Shown one piece after another: positions 34,158 through 42,178 of a DNA stretch of 64,000 bases. Source of the DNA: Ruminococcus sp. (GTDB lineage Bacteria > Bacillota > Clostridia > Oscillospirales > Ruminococcaceae). The notes under the pieces were generated by a model. The model was not told the DNA's origin. It ran no database searches and saw nothing but the letters and a program-made list of their open reading frames with translations. How positions within the stretch are numbered: the stretch's first letter is position 1; each line of letters opens with the position of its first letter. A program made the position numbers and the translations under genes. The stretch is from contig JAFWTA010000022.1 in assembly GCA_017519145.1 (NCBI GenBank), positions 124,001 to 188,000 on the forward strand, read 5' to 3'.

Positions 34158-36821
34158 TCAGAGTGTGGTCTTCTTGTGAAGGAGGAAGAGCTGTATCTCC
34201 AGCGCGTCATTGCTGGTGAGACCTGTCTCTCCGTCAACATCGCCGTTCTTTCTGCCCTGCTCGGTAAGGCAATTCTCAAATGTGCCGCCTACACCGTACT
34301 TGTTGGGGCTTGCCAGCGACTGCATTACAAGGATAGCGTCTGCAAGCTCGACATTGCCGTCACAGTTTGCATCACCGCGTACTAACTTGCCGTCGCGTGC
34401 TGTTGCAGTAACGGTAGTTGTTGTTACCTTTGTTGTAGTTGTAGTCGTGGTCTTTACGGGTGCTGTTGTAGTTGTGGTGGTCTTGTCCTCCTTGGGTGCC
34501 GGCTCTGTGCCGTCAGGCTCGATGCCGCCTACCAGAACGCCGTCAGCGTAGATACAGATGTGATCTGCTTTCTCCTCCGGAGGATCGTCAACTGCGAAGA
34601 AATCGCCGCTGTCGCCTATCTTCAGTCCCTCATAGCTCCAGTCATTTGTAGGATCCCAGAAGTCGCCGTAGTACATACCAAGGTCAAACTGGTACTTCTT
34701 GCCTGAGTTTGCGATAACATAGCCGTCCCATGTTACCTCTACATAATATGTATCCGGCACCTTATCATACTTGAAAGGACCTGAGATAACGCCGTCTGCG
34801 CCCTCGTCTCCCGCTTCAGTGCTTGACTGATCGTAGAGCTCGCGGACTTCCTTCAGTCCGTCAATTCCGTTCTTCATCTCGCTGATGTTGAAGTAGTAGC
34901 GTACTGATGTCTTCTTTGAAGGTGATGTCTCACCTGTAAGTACCTTGAATGAGATCTGTGTGGTTCCTGCACCGTCGCCGTTCTTGTTGGGCTTGTCGAT
35001 ACCAAGTGCCTCTACCCAGTAGCCGCTTCCGCCGCCTTCCGAACCGCCGCCGTATACTCTCTTTTCATCAAGAGGAGGGAAGTTCTCGGTAACTGCCATC
35101 TCGGGTGTTCCGAACATCTTGTACATACCTGCACAAGCGCCTACGAATGCTGCATTATAGTCGATGGTAACCTCGTTCTCTCTCCAGTCATTTGTGCTGT
35201 CGCTGTGTGCATCTGCATCATCGGGACCGCCTGCAAGTGCGCCCCAGAGGATGTGCTTCTGCTCACGGGGATCCTCAGCCATGAGGAGTCCTGATGCTGC
35301 ACGGTGGTGAGGATTCTTTACGGCTGTATCATTATAGCCGACAACGAAGGATCTGGGACCGTGTGTACCGTTCTTGCCTGCAAGAACTGTCATCTTCTCG
35401 GTCTCCTTGAATTTTATGTCATTCTTGCCCAGAACGTAGTCCATCTGGGTCTGAGCCCAATTGCTCCACTCACTTGCCTGACCGTTGTTGTTGTACTTGT
35501 CGTACAGGAGGCAGATGAGCTGCATAGCTGTATTGTAACGGCAGCTGCCCCACTCGTTGAGGAATGCGAAGCCGCCCTTGGTCTCTTTCTGCTGCCATGT
35601 CTTGAGGCACTTGCCCACACAGTCATTGTCCCAGAAGTTATCGAATACATACTGGTTCTTGCCCTGTGCGTCTCTTACCATCTGAACAAGGTCAAGGTCG
35701 GGGTGTTCCTGATTGATAACTGCCCACATAACGCCTGCGCCTGACCACATATCGTTCCAGCAGTAGCACCAGCCAGAGGGTGCATAGTAATCAAAGTAGG
35801 GTGCAGCCAGCTCAAGAGCTGTCTTGTCCTCTGTTGCCATGTATATCCATGCTGCTGCCCAGCAGTAGTCATCTTCCCACTTGCTTGAGCCGTAGAACTC
35901 TCCGGGACCGTCGTTGTTATCGGAGAGCAGAGGATCCGAATCCTTTTTCTCTCCGGGCGGGAATGCCTTTATTGCATCGTTTGTGAAGTCCCAGAGTGCC
36001 TTTGCATAGTCAAGCGACTTCTCTGCATACTCAGGATCCGAGTCCTTGAAGTTGAGATAGTTGATAGCCAGTGAAGCACAGGCAGATACAGCGTAGTCGA
36101 TCTGCGGCTTGTCAGCTGTCAGGAAGAACGCAGGACGAGGCATTGTGTCTACCTCGGGATTGTTCCAGATCTTATGGTCGATCTCACCGAGACCTACCTG
36201 ATAGCAGTGCGCTATGACCTTGCCGTCCTCGTCACGGAAGGTACACTTCATAAGGTAATCGTTGAAGTGACGGAGAATAGTCTCCATGTGAGCATCCTGT
36301 CCGAGCTGCTTGAAAACGTCCTTGTACTCGTAGTAATCCCATGCGAGAGTTGCTGCGGTGTAGTTTTCGGGCATACCAAACTGAACGTGGTCACCTGCGT
36401 CGTGGAATCCGCCCGCTACGTCAACAGTGCCGTCGCCGTCAGGGTCAAGGATATCCTTGTACTTCTCGATAAATGACGCAGAAAGGTTTACGCCGCTCTT
36501 GGTGCTCTTATCCTTTTTTCCGTCCCATGGTGTAAGCGGAACGTGAGCATCATAGGTGTGGCAGTTTCCTCTCCACGGAAGAAGGTTTTTGCCTTCAACA
36601 TCGTCTCCGCACATATTCGCATCGTAGAAATAGAGCGAATACTGAAGTGCTCTTGCGTAGTCTATATCCAGACCCGAGTCTGTGACTACTTCACTGATGG
36701 GGGCGCAGAACTGCTGCTCCGTCTCAGTGTCCGCAGCCTGTATGGGCATTGTCGATGCCATCGAGGCTGCCGCCGTAGCAGCACTCAGCGCTGCGGCGAT
36801 CATCTTCTTTGAAAGCTTCAT
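34158..36821 (-). CDS. Dockerin-bearing GH9 cellulase with CBM3
   Basis: 887 aa, secreted. The signal peptide ends near residue 30 (MPIQAADT). The GH9 domain (about 45-575) has DAGDH (141-145, the Asp pair that activates water), NPHHR (503-507) and NEVTIDYNAA with the acid Glu550. A CBM3-type module follows directly (600-745, YWVEALGIDK to YEGLKI), the GH9-CBM3c layout of processive endoglucanases. A Thr-rich linker (780-805) leads to a type I dockerin (812-885) with two duplicated calcium-loop segments, DANCDGNVELADA and DVDGETGLTSNDA. It should cut cellulose while attached to a scaffoldin. It lies 36 bases behind the GH26 gene in one operon. Confidence 0.96.
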   Translation of the reverse strand: MKLSKKMIAAALSAATAAASMASTMPIQAADTETEQQFCAPISEVVTDSGLDIDYARALQYSLYFYDANMCGDDVEGKNLLPWRGNCHTYDAHVPLTPWDGKKDKSTKSGVNLSASFIEKYKDILDPDGDGTVDVAGGFHDAGDHVQFGMPENYTAATLAWDYYEYKDVFKQLGQDAHMETILRHFNDYLMKCTFRDEDGKVIAHCYQVGLGEIDHKIWNNPEVDTMPRPAFFLTADKPQIDYAVSACASLAINYLNFKDSDPEYAEKSLDYAKALWDFTNDAIKAFPPGEKKDSDPLLSDNNDGPGEFYGSSKWEDDYCWAAAWIYMATEDKTALELAAPYFDYYAPSGWCYCWNDMWSGAGVMWAVINQEHPDLDLVQMVRDAQGKNQYVFDNFWDNDCVGKCLKTWQQKETKGGFAFLNEWGSCRYNTAMQLICLLYDKYNNNGQASEWSNWAQTQMDYVLGKNDIKFKETEKMTVLAGKNGTHGPRSFVVGYNDTAVKNPHHRAASGLLMAEDPREQKHILWGALAGGPDDADAHSDSTNDWRENEVTIDYNAAFVGACAGMYKMFGTPEMAVTENFPPLDEKRVYGGGSEGGGSGYWVEALGIDKPNKNGDGAGTTQISFKVLTGETSPSKKTSVRYYFNISEMKNGIDGLKEVRELYDQSSTEAGDEGADGVISGPFKYDKVPDTYYVEVTWDGYVIANSGKKYQFDLGMYYGDFWDPTNDWSYEGLKIGDSGDFFAVDDPPEEKADHICIYADGVLVGGIEPDGTEPAPKEDKTTTTTTAPVKTTTTTTTKVTTTTVTATARDGKLVRGDANCDGNVELADAILVMQSLASPNKYGVGGTFENCLTEQGRKNGDVDGETGLTSNDALEIQLFLLHKKTTL

Positions 36822-36857
36822 AGTATTATTCCTCCCTTTTATAATGCTGAAGCAATT

Positions 36858-38765
36858 TTAATCCCATTTTGTAAGCTTGAGGAGATATCTTTGTATCTCC
36901 AGTGCGTCGTTGGCGGTTATACCCTCAACGCCCTTGTCAACGTCTCCGTTCAGCTGTCCCTTTTCGGTGATGTGCTGCTTATCGCTGCCCTTCGTGCCGT
37001 ATTTATCGGGATTTGCAAGAGACTGCATTATCAGTATCGCGTCCGCAAGCTCCACTGTACCGTCACAGTTAGCGTCACCCTTCAGCTGATCGCTGTCCGA
37101 GGGCTTCTGAGATGTTGTAACAGTAGTTGTCACAGCTGTGGTCGTCACTGCCGTTGTTGTCTTTGAAGGAGCTTCGCCTTCGTTGATGGGGTACTTCTTC
37201 AGGTCGGGCAGCTCGTCAAGGGTGATACAATAATCGCTGTTGTATATCTCCTTGAGGTTATCAACAGGGTTGTTCTGCTCGCTGGTGAGAAAATTCATGT
37301 ACCACGGGCAGAAATACAGCCATGCTGCCTTGTCGTTCACAAGGTTCTCCACCGACGGTATTGAGTCGTTTTCCGACATCGTCACCATCTTGTGGCAGTC
37401 TGTGCTCTGTACAAGGCTGTAAAATGTGGACGATATGGAGCTGAGATTGGGCATTCCGTCCGCTGCGTTGTACTTGTCGTAGCCAACTATATCCACCACG
37501 TCATTTCCCGGATACCATGCGGCAGATGTGGGGAAGGTATAGCCTGTCCACACCCAGATAAGGTTGTCCAGACCATACTCGTTGGTGAGCTTGTCATAGA
37601 GGAGCCTGTACAGCTTCTTACACGGCTCGGGACCCTCAGCGCCCCACCAGAACCAGCCGCCCTCTGCTTCGTGGAGAGGTCTCCACAGCACGGGTACATC
37701 GGCTTCTTTAAGCTTTTTCAGCTCTGTCGCCAGAACATCTATGTCTGCCATAAGCACCTCATGCTCCCATGTGCCCTCTTCAAGCGCCTTGGATATACTG
37801 AAGGTTGTATATGTAGCAGCCGCAGACTTAACATAAAAGGCTGTTTCCTCACTTCCCTTTTCAAGGGGCACGTTCCAGTGCCATGTGAGGGTAGCTATGC
37901 CCTTGTACTCGTTGACCCACTGTATAGCCCGCTCGGGTGCATGGTCACGCCATGTCGAGGTGGAGTTATACGCCAGCAGGTCGATGCCTCTGATCGCAGG
38001 CTGCTTGCCTGTGGTCTTTTCAATATACTGGAATTCCGCCTCGTTGTCCACTATGTAATTCTTGGTGGTCGGATCGGCATTGATGTTGTAATTGTGCTCT
38101 CCGCAGTACTCCTGCTGACCTGCGATAATGTGGTTCCCGTAGGTGTCGCAGAGGTAACTGTACAGCCTTTTCGCCGAATCTGATGCATTCGGGTTTGAAA
38201 GCGTCCTGTCGGGGCTCAGGTTGGTGAGCTTGTCAGATGCAGGCTTCAATGTGAGGTAGTCGTAATACGCATAGCCCCAGTAAGCCTTCAGCTCGATGTT
38301 GTTCTTTCCCTTTTTAAGATTCACCACGCCGCCCGAGGTCTCCTCGAACTCAGTGTTGAATGGAAAGCTGACTTCGCCCTGATTTACGCCGTTTACGTTC
38401 AGGTACTGGACCTTCTTGTTGGCGTCGGTGGGCTCGCAGTAGCAGATAGTCAGCTCGTAAAGCCCGTCCGCAGGCACCTCCACATCAACGCTGATAGTGG
38501 TGCCCTTCTGGTCGAGGTAGGAAAAGCCGTTTCCGGAAAATTCGGTTATTTCCCACTGCAATTCGGCATCGGGCTTGCTTTTTACCCCCTCGGTAAAGAT
38601 CTTGCCCCCCGAGGTCTTGCCGTCCTCGAACTCGTACTTCAGCACGTTGTCCGCCGCCGAAGCACTCTTCCCGTCTTTCATGGCAGAGGGAAAACTCATC
38701 GCCGCCACAGCGATGAAAGCAGCCGCCACAGTGCAGGCTGACCGCTTTATGATCTCTTTCTTCAA
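36858..38765 (-). CDS. Dockerin-bearing GH26 beta-mannanase with CBM35-like module
   Basis: 635 aa, secreted (signal peptide 1-38, ASAADN). Residues 42-175 are a CBM35-like beta-sandwich (YEFEDGKTSGG, GLYELTICYCEP, YYDYLTLKPA). The GH26 domain (195-515) has LTWHWN (293-298), acid/base Glu366 in WRPLHEAEGGWFWWG and the nucleophile Glu465 in VTMSEND. It should hydrolyse beta-1,4-mannan. A short Thr/Ala linker (535-552) precedes the type I dockerin (560-632; DANCDGTVELADA, DVDKGVEGITANDA). GGAGG precedes the ATG. It is first in the operon with the GH9 gene, downstream of a promoter and a strong dyad. Confidence 0.95.
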   Translation of the reverse strand: MKKEIIKRSACTVAAAFIAVAAMSFPSAMKDGKSASAADNVLKYEFEDGKTSGGKIFTEGVKSKPDAELQWEITEFSGNGFSYLDQKGTTISVDVEVPADGLYELTICYCEPTDANKKVQYLNVNGVNQGEVSFPFNTEFEETSGGVVNLKKGKNNIELKAYWGYAYYDYLTLKPASDKLTNLSPDRTLSNPNASDSAKRLYSYLCDTYGNHIIAGQQEYCGEHNYNINADPTTKNYIVDNEAEFQYIEKTTGKQPAIRGIDLLAYNSTSTWRDHAPERAIQWVNEYKGIATLTWHWNVPLEKGSEETAFYVKSAAATYTTFSISKALEEGTWEHEVLMADIDVLATELKKLKEADVPVLWRPLHEAEGGWFWWGAEGPEPCKKLYRLLYDKLTNEYGLDNLIWVWTGYTFPTSAAWYPGNDVVDIVGYDKYNAADGMPNLSSISSTFYSLVQSTDCHKMVTMSENDSIPSVENLVNDKAAWLYFCPWYMNFLTSEQNNPVDNLKEIYNSDYCITLDELPDLKKYPINEGEAPSKTTTAVTTTAVTTTVTTSQKPSDSDQLKGDANCDGTVELADAILIMQSLANPDKYGTKGSDKQHITEKGQLNGDVDKGVEGITANDALEIQRYLLKLTKWD

Positions 38766-38808
38766 TTTGATCCCTCCAGATCGGATTATTAAATTTTCAA
38801 TATTAAGC

Positions 38809-38839
38809 TTATAGTTTAAGTGCCTAAGTTAAACTATAA
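38809..38839. promoter_or_regulatory. Candidate operator dyad in the mannanase leader
   Basis: Perfect 11-bp inverted repeat TTATAGTTTAA / TTAAACTATAA with a 9-base spacer, 24 bases downstream of the -10 of the GH26 promoter. It is AT-rich, so a protein site is more likely than a terminator hairpin. Confidence 0.55.
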
Positions 38840-38862
38840 ACTTAACGCATACTTCCAAATCT

Positions 38863-38891
38863 ATAATAGCACATTTTCTGTGAAATTGCAA
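38863..38891 (-). promoter_or_regulatory. GH26-GH9 operon promoter
   Basis: TTGCAA (38886-38891) and TATTAT (38863-38868) with a 17-base spacer on the minus strand, about 100 bases before the GH26 start. Confidence 0.6.
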
Positions 38892-38948
38892 GAGATTTTA
38901 TTAAACATTCCTAAAAATGGTCTGTTTTAGCAAAAACGCAATTAATGG

Positions 38949-39851
38949 TCAGTCATCTTTCTCATTATTTAAGCTTTCACCGCTGCCGCGCCCGAATACC
39001 AGTCGGAGCACCGCTGCACCTGCGATCCCGGACACTGCAAGTCCTGCCCACGCCGCCGCAGGTATCCCCTCGTCCACAGGCTCAATCTCCGCAAATGCAG
39101 CCGCGGAAGGCTCCTCCGCCATAAATGTCAGTCCATTGTCACGGGCGTAGCGTTCTGCTTCCGTGCCCTCCTGACCTGTGATGACAAGATCGGTCTGTTT
39201 TATCATAAGGTTTCCGTCACAGTCCCAGCCCAGCGCCTCGGTGCCGATGCTCCGCACAGTCGGCGGTATATAGACTTTGTCAAGGCTGCGGCACATATAA
39301 AACGCCCTGTCTCCTATTGCCGTGAGGAATCTGCCCGTGCAGATCTCCCCCAGTCCCGTACAGCCTGCAAAGCAAAACTTGTCCACAGTCTCAAGTCCCT
39401 CGGGGAGCTCCACCCCCGTCAATGAGGTGCAGGCGCGGAAGCAGGAATCGGGCAGGACCTTCAGCGTGTCGGGGAGCTCCACATAGGTAAGTGCTCCGCA
39501 GCCGCAGAAGCAGCCCATGCCTATCTCCTCCAGTCCGTCGGGAAGTACAGCAGTCTCCAGCTCGTAACAGGCGTAAAAGCTGTGATGACCGATCTTCTGC
39601 ACCGTGTCGGGAAGCCTCACCCACTTCAGGCTGTGACAATTGTAGAATGCGTTGTCCCTCACCTCAGTAACGGGGCAGCCCTCGATAAAATCGGGAATAT
39701 CTATGTATGCAGGTTCACCCGTGAAGCCGACGATGGTCACCTCGCCGTCTATTATGGTGTAATCGTAGCTGCTCTCCGGCGGTTCCGCACCGCCCTCTCC
39801 TCCGCCTGTCAGCGTCAGTGCAGCAGCAGCGAGCATTATCAGTTTTTTCAT
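38949..39851 (-). CDS. Leucine-rich-repeat (BspA-like) surface protein
   Basis: 300 aa from the ATG behind GAGGAGG (frame open to 39956). A signal-like N-terminus MKKLIMLAAAALTLTGG lacks the Cys of a lipobox. Residues about 50-220 are six to seven BspA-type repeats with the spaced pattern of AFYNCHSLKWVRLPDTVQKI and CFRACTSLTGVELPEGLETV. One transmembrane helix (about 265-285) and a short basic tail RLVFGRGSGES follow. Such repeats usually mediate protein binding or adhesion at the cell surface. It stands alone between the enzyme operon and the pilus locus. Confidence 0.88.
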   Translation of the reverse strand: MKKLIMLAAAALTLTGGGEGGAEPPESSYDYTIIDGEVTIVGFTGEPAYIDIPDFIEGCPVTEVRDNAFYNCHSLKWVRLPDTVQKIGHHSFYACYELETAVLPDGLEEIGMGCFCGCGALTYVELPDTLKVLPDSCFRACTSLTGVELPEGLETVDKFCFAGCTGLGEICTGRFLTAIGDRAFYMCRSLDKVYIPPTVRSIGTEALGWDCDGNLMIKQTDLVITGQEGTEAERYARDNGLTFMAEEPSAAAFAEIEPVDEGIPAAAWAGLAVSGIAGAAVLRLVFGRGSGESLNNEKDD

Positions 39852-40046
39852 GGCATTATCCTCCTCTGAAAAGAGTATATCATCCCCATTCCTTTCGGAA
39901 AAGGGATTTTTTTCGCCATGATCTGAGGTTTCCCGAGAAAAAAACACTTTCGGCACTCCCCGCCGACAGGCACTTCCCGTTTATTCTGCCGCTCTTTGAC
40001 GAAGCTCCGCGAAATATTTCCCGATAAATGCCGTCATGGAGCTGCA

Positions 40047-40081
40047 AATAAAAAAGCTGCCGGCACTTTCGTACCGACAGC
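40047..40081 (-). terminator. Terminator of pilus operon 1
   Basis: Minus-strand stem GCTGTCGGTAC/GTGCCGGCAGC (11 bp with two G-U) and a GAAA loop, followed by TTTTTTATTT, about 58 bases behind the minor pilin gene. Confidence 0.9.
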
Positions 40082-40138
40082 CATTACCCCTTCCATTTCC
40101 TTCCGAGGTATCTCAGCGCTTAGCGCCGAACTATTCAA

Positions 40139-41182
40139 TTAGTCGTTCTTCTTTCTCGGCTTTATGGAAATGCCGAGTCCGATGAACATCAGTCCGCCTA
40201 CTCCCATGGGAAGCACAGGCCACCAGAGCTGTCCGGTCTGAGGGATCTTCTCCTTTGTGGTCGTTGTTGTTGTGCTTGTGGGAGGTACTGTGGTCCTGGG
40301 TGCTGTCGTCGTTGCGGAACTTCCGCCCGTCGTAACAGCTGTGGTGGTAGTCGTGGTGACCGTTGTTGCGGCAGTTGTGGTGGTTTCAGTAACGACCTTA
40401 TAACTGTTCTTTATAAGGAACTGTGTTTCGGTATGATCGATCCTCACCTCATAATCCGTGGGTACCTCACGCTCTGCAACTCTCCACTGTAAAGAATTGT
40501 CAAGGTCTACCCAGCGGTACTGCCACTCATTGCTCTCGTCAAGAGTTATAGTGTCATAGAGCTCCTCATTCTTGAAAATGTCAACAGTTACATAGGTCGG
40601 ACGTGCTTTGTAGGCATCGTCATCGTCTATCCACACCTTCCTTACCGTATATGCTGTTGCACTGTCGCCGAGAGTCATTCTGACTATCTTCGGATATGCG
40701 TCAAATGTGGTGCTGAGCTCATCGCCCCTTACCTCCATAAGCAGAGGTGAAGGCTCATAGAAGTATGCTCCCTCCTGAAGAGGATAGCCGACTGCAAGGT
40801 AAAGTCCGTCGGACAGTCCGCTGAATACAACGTCGCCCCTTGTACCTGTATAACCTTCCTGAAGTGCGCCAAGCTTCTTACTGATAGCGTGGCTCTCGAG
40901 AGTCTGTGCCGCGTGGCTTATGTTCTCCACCGACATATCGCCGAGATCTGCCTGACAATCTGCAAATTCGCCTGTCAGAACAAATCCTTCGCCGTTTCTC
41001 TCGCCCGCTCTGAAGATCTTCCACCGCATTCCTTTAAGTATTACGTCATCTTTTTTACATTCAAGAGTGATGCTCTTGCCAGAGGCTGCGGAAAAATCTA
41101 TGGGAGCCGCCAAAGAAAATACAAACAGCATACAAAGCATACTCATCAACAGGCATATGGCACTTTTACGGACCTTCTGCAT
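40139..41182 (-). CDS. Minor pilin / Cna-B surface protein with IPQTG sorting signal
   Basis: 347 aa from the ATG 8 bases behind GGAG (frame open to 41203). A signal peptide (about 1-35) is followed by a pilin-like domain (SITLECKKDDVILKGMRWKI, GDVVFSGLSDGLYLAVGY) and a Cna-B-type domain (VRKVWIDDDDAYKARPTYVT, IKNSYKVV). A Thr-rich stalk (about 262-310) leads to the sorting signal IPQTG (313-317), a hydrophobic helix and KPRKKND. Size and position suggest the basal pilin that tethers the fibre to the wall. The IPQTG signal differs from those of the partner pilins. It overlaps the sortase end by 17 bases. Confidence 0.88.
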   Translation of the reverse strand: MQKVRKSAICLLMSMLCMLFVFSLAAPIDFSAASGKSITLECKKDDVILKGMRWKIFRAGERNGEGFVLTGEFADCQADLGDMSVENISHAAQTLESHAISKKLGALQEGYTGTRGDVVFSGLSDGLYLAVGYPLQEGAYFYEPSPLLMEVRGDELSTTFDAYPKIVRMTLGDSATAYTVRKVWIDDDDAYKARPTYVTVDIFKNEELYDTITLDESNEWQYRWVDLDNSLQWRVAEREVPTDYEVRIDHTETQFLIKNSYKVVTETTTTAATTVTTTTTTAVTTGGSSATTTAPRTTVPPTSTTTTTTKEKIPQTGQLWWPVLPMGVGGLMFIGLGISIKPRKKND

Positions 41183-42083
41183 TCTCATCACTCCTTTCAT
41201 CAACTCTGTCGGAGGCTTCGAGCCCCCTGAAATATTCCTCTACCGCTCTGCGGCTTCTTTCAGCCGCGCTCCTGCGCTTCTTTCCGCCGCCGATCATGAT
41301 CACGGTGAACAATATCAGCAGTACGGGAGCCGCTATAACAGTTGCTACTATTACGGGCGATACCATAAATCCGTCATTTGCCACATAGACCTTCATCTCC
41401 TCGGCGGTCTCTATCCTCCTGCCCCTGACGAGGAGCCTGTGAGTATTTATACCGTAAGGAGTACAGGTGAACAGAGTGCAGTAATCCTCACGGGGGGATA
41501 TTGCAAGATCGTCCACCTCATAGGGCTTCACGGTCTTTATCTGATCTACCTGATATGTGAGGACATCTGACAGAACCGTTATATGGAAAACGTCGCCTAT
41601 CTCCATCTTGTCAAGGTCTGTGAAAAGCCTTGCACCGGGAAGTCCTCTGTGTCCCGACATAACGGAATGTGTACCGACACCGCCTACGGGCAGGCTCGTA
41701 CCCGGCAGATGACCTGCTGCTATCTGAAGAACATCATCATCAACACTGTGGTATATGGGAAGCTCCACCTTGATCTTTTCAATGGTGATATATCCCATTA
41801 TGCCCGTTCCGGTAATGTCAAGAGTGTCGTAGTAGCCCTCCACAAGCTCGGGATGAAAAAATGCACCCTGTGTGGAGGCAAGTCTGCTGTTATAGTCGTT
41901 TGCAGCCCTGATAAGCTGATCGTGCTGCTCATCGCTCATCGACTCTGCTATGCGGTTGTACGCCTGTATGGCACGAGACTGGTGCATTGCGTTGATATGC
42001 TCGCTGACTGTCGGATACAGCAGCAGCACCACACCCAGCAGCAGAGCCGCAAATGGCAGCGACTTCAATAAAAAGCGCTTCAT
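41166..42083 (-). CDS. Class C pilin sortase
   Basis: 305 aa from the ATG behind AAGGAG; a TTG one codon earlier is in frame. There is an N-terminal transmembrane helix (about 8-25). The catalytic His lies in MSGHRGLPGARLF and the Cys in LFTCTPYGINTHRLLVRGRR with the following Arg. A second transmembrane helix near 245-265 is typical of class C. It should polymerise the backbone pilin encoded just upstream into a covalent fibre. It is separated from the backbone pilin gene by 95 bases with a strong hairpin. Confidence 0.95.
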   Translation of the reverse strand: MKRFLLKSLPFAALLLGVVLLLYPTVSEHINAMHQSRAIQAYNRIAESMSDEQHDQLIRAANDYNSRLASTQGAFFHPELVEGYYDTLDITGTGIMGYITIEKIKVELPIYHSVDDDVLQIAAGHLPGTSLPVGGVGTHSVMSGHRGLPGARLFTDLDKMEIGDVFHITVLSDVLTYQVDQIKTVKPYEVDDLAISPREDYCTLFTCTPYGINTHRLLVRGRRIETAEEMKVYVANDGFMVSPVIVATVIAAPVLLILFTVIMIGGGKKRRSAAERSRRAVEEYFRGLEASDRVDERSDENAEGP

Positions 42084-42114
42084 CAAAAGCTCCTTGAGTA
42101 ATATTTATGGTCAT

Positions 42115-42139
42115 GCAGCGGAGGGGTTCCCTCCGCTGC
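42115..42139 (-). other. Strong hairpin between backbone pilin and sortase genes
   Basis: Perfect 10-bp stem GCAGCGGAGG/CCTCCGCTGC with a 5-base loop, lying 29 bases before the sortase start. No U-run follows (ATGACCATAAATATT), so it more likely stabilises the upstream pilin mRNA or marks a processing point than terminates. Confidence 0.7.
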
Positions 42140-42178
42140 ACTCAGTTATTCAGTATATTTTTTCAGATCGTGTTTCGC

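Noticed and set aside
39852..40046. Additional terminator or small gene between the LRR gene and pilus operon 1
   Set aside because: A short CGGC/GCCG stem and a T-run are present near 39940-39975, but the stem is only 4 bp and there is no frame with a ribosome site.
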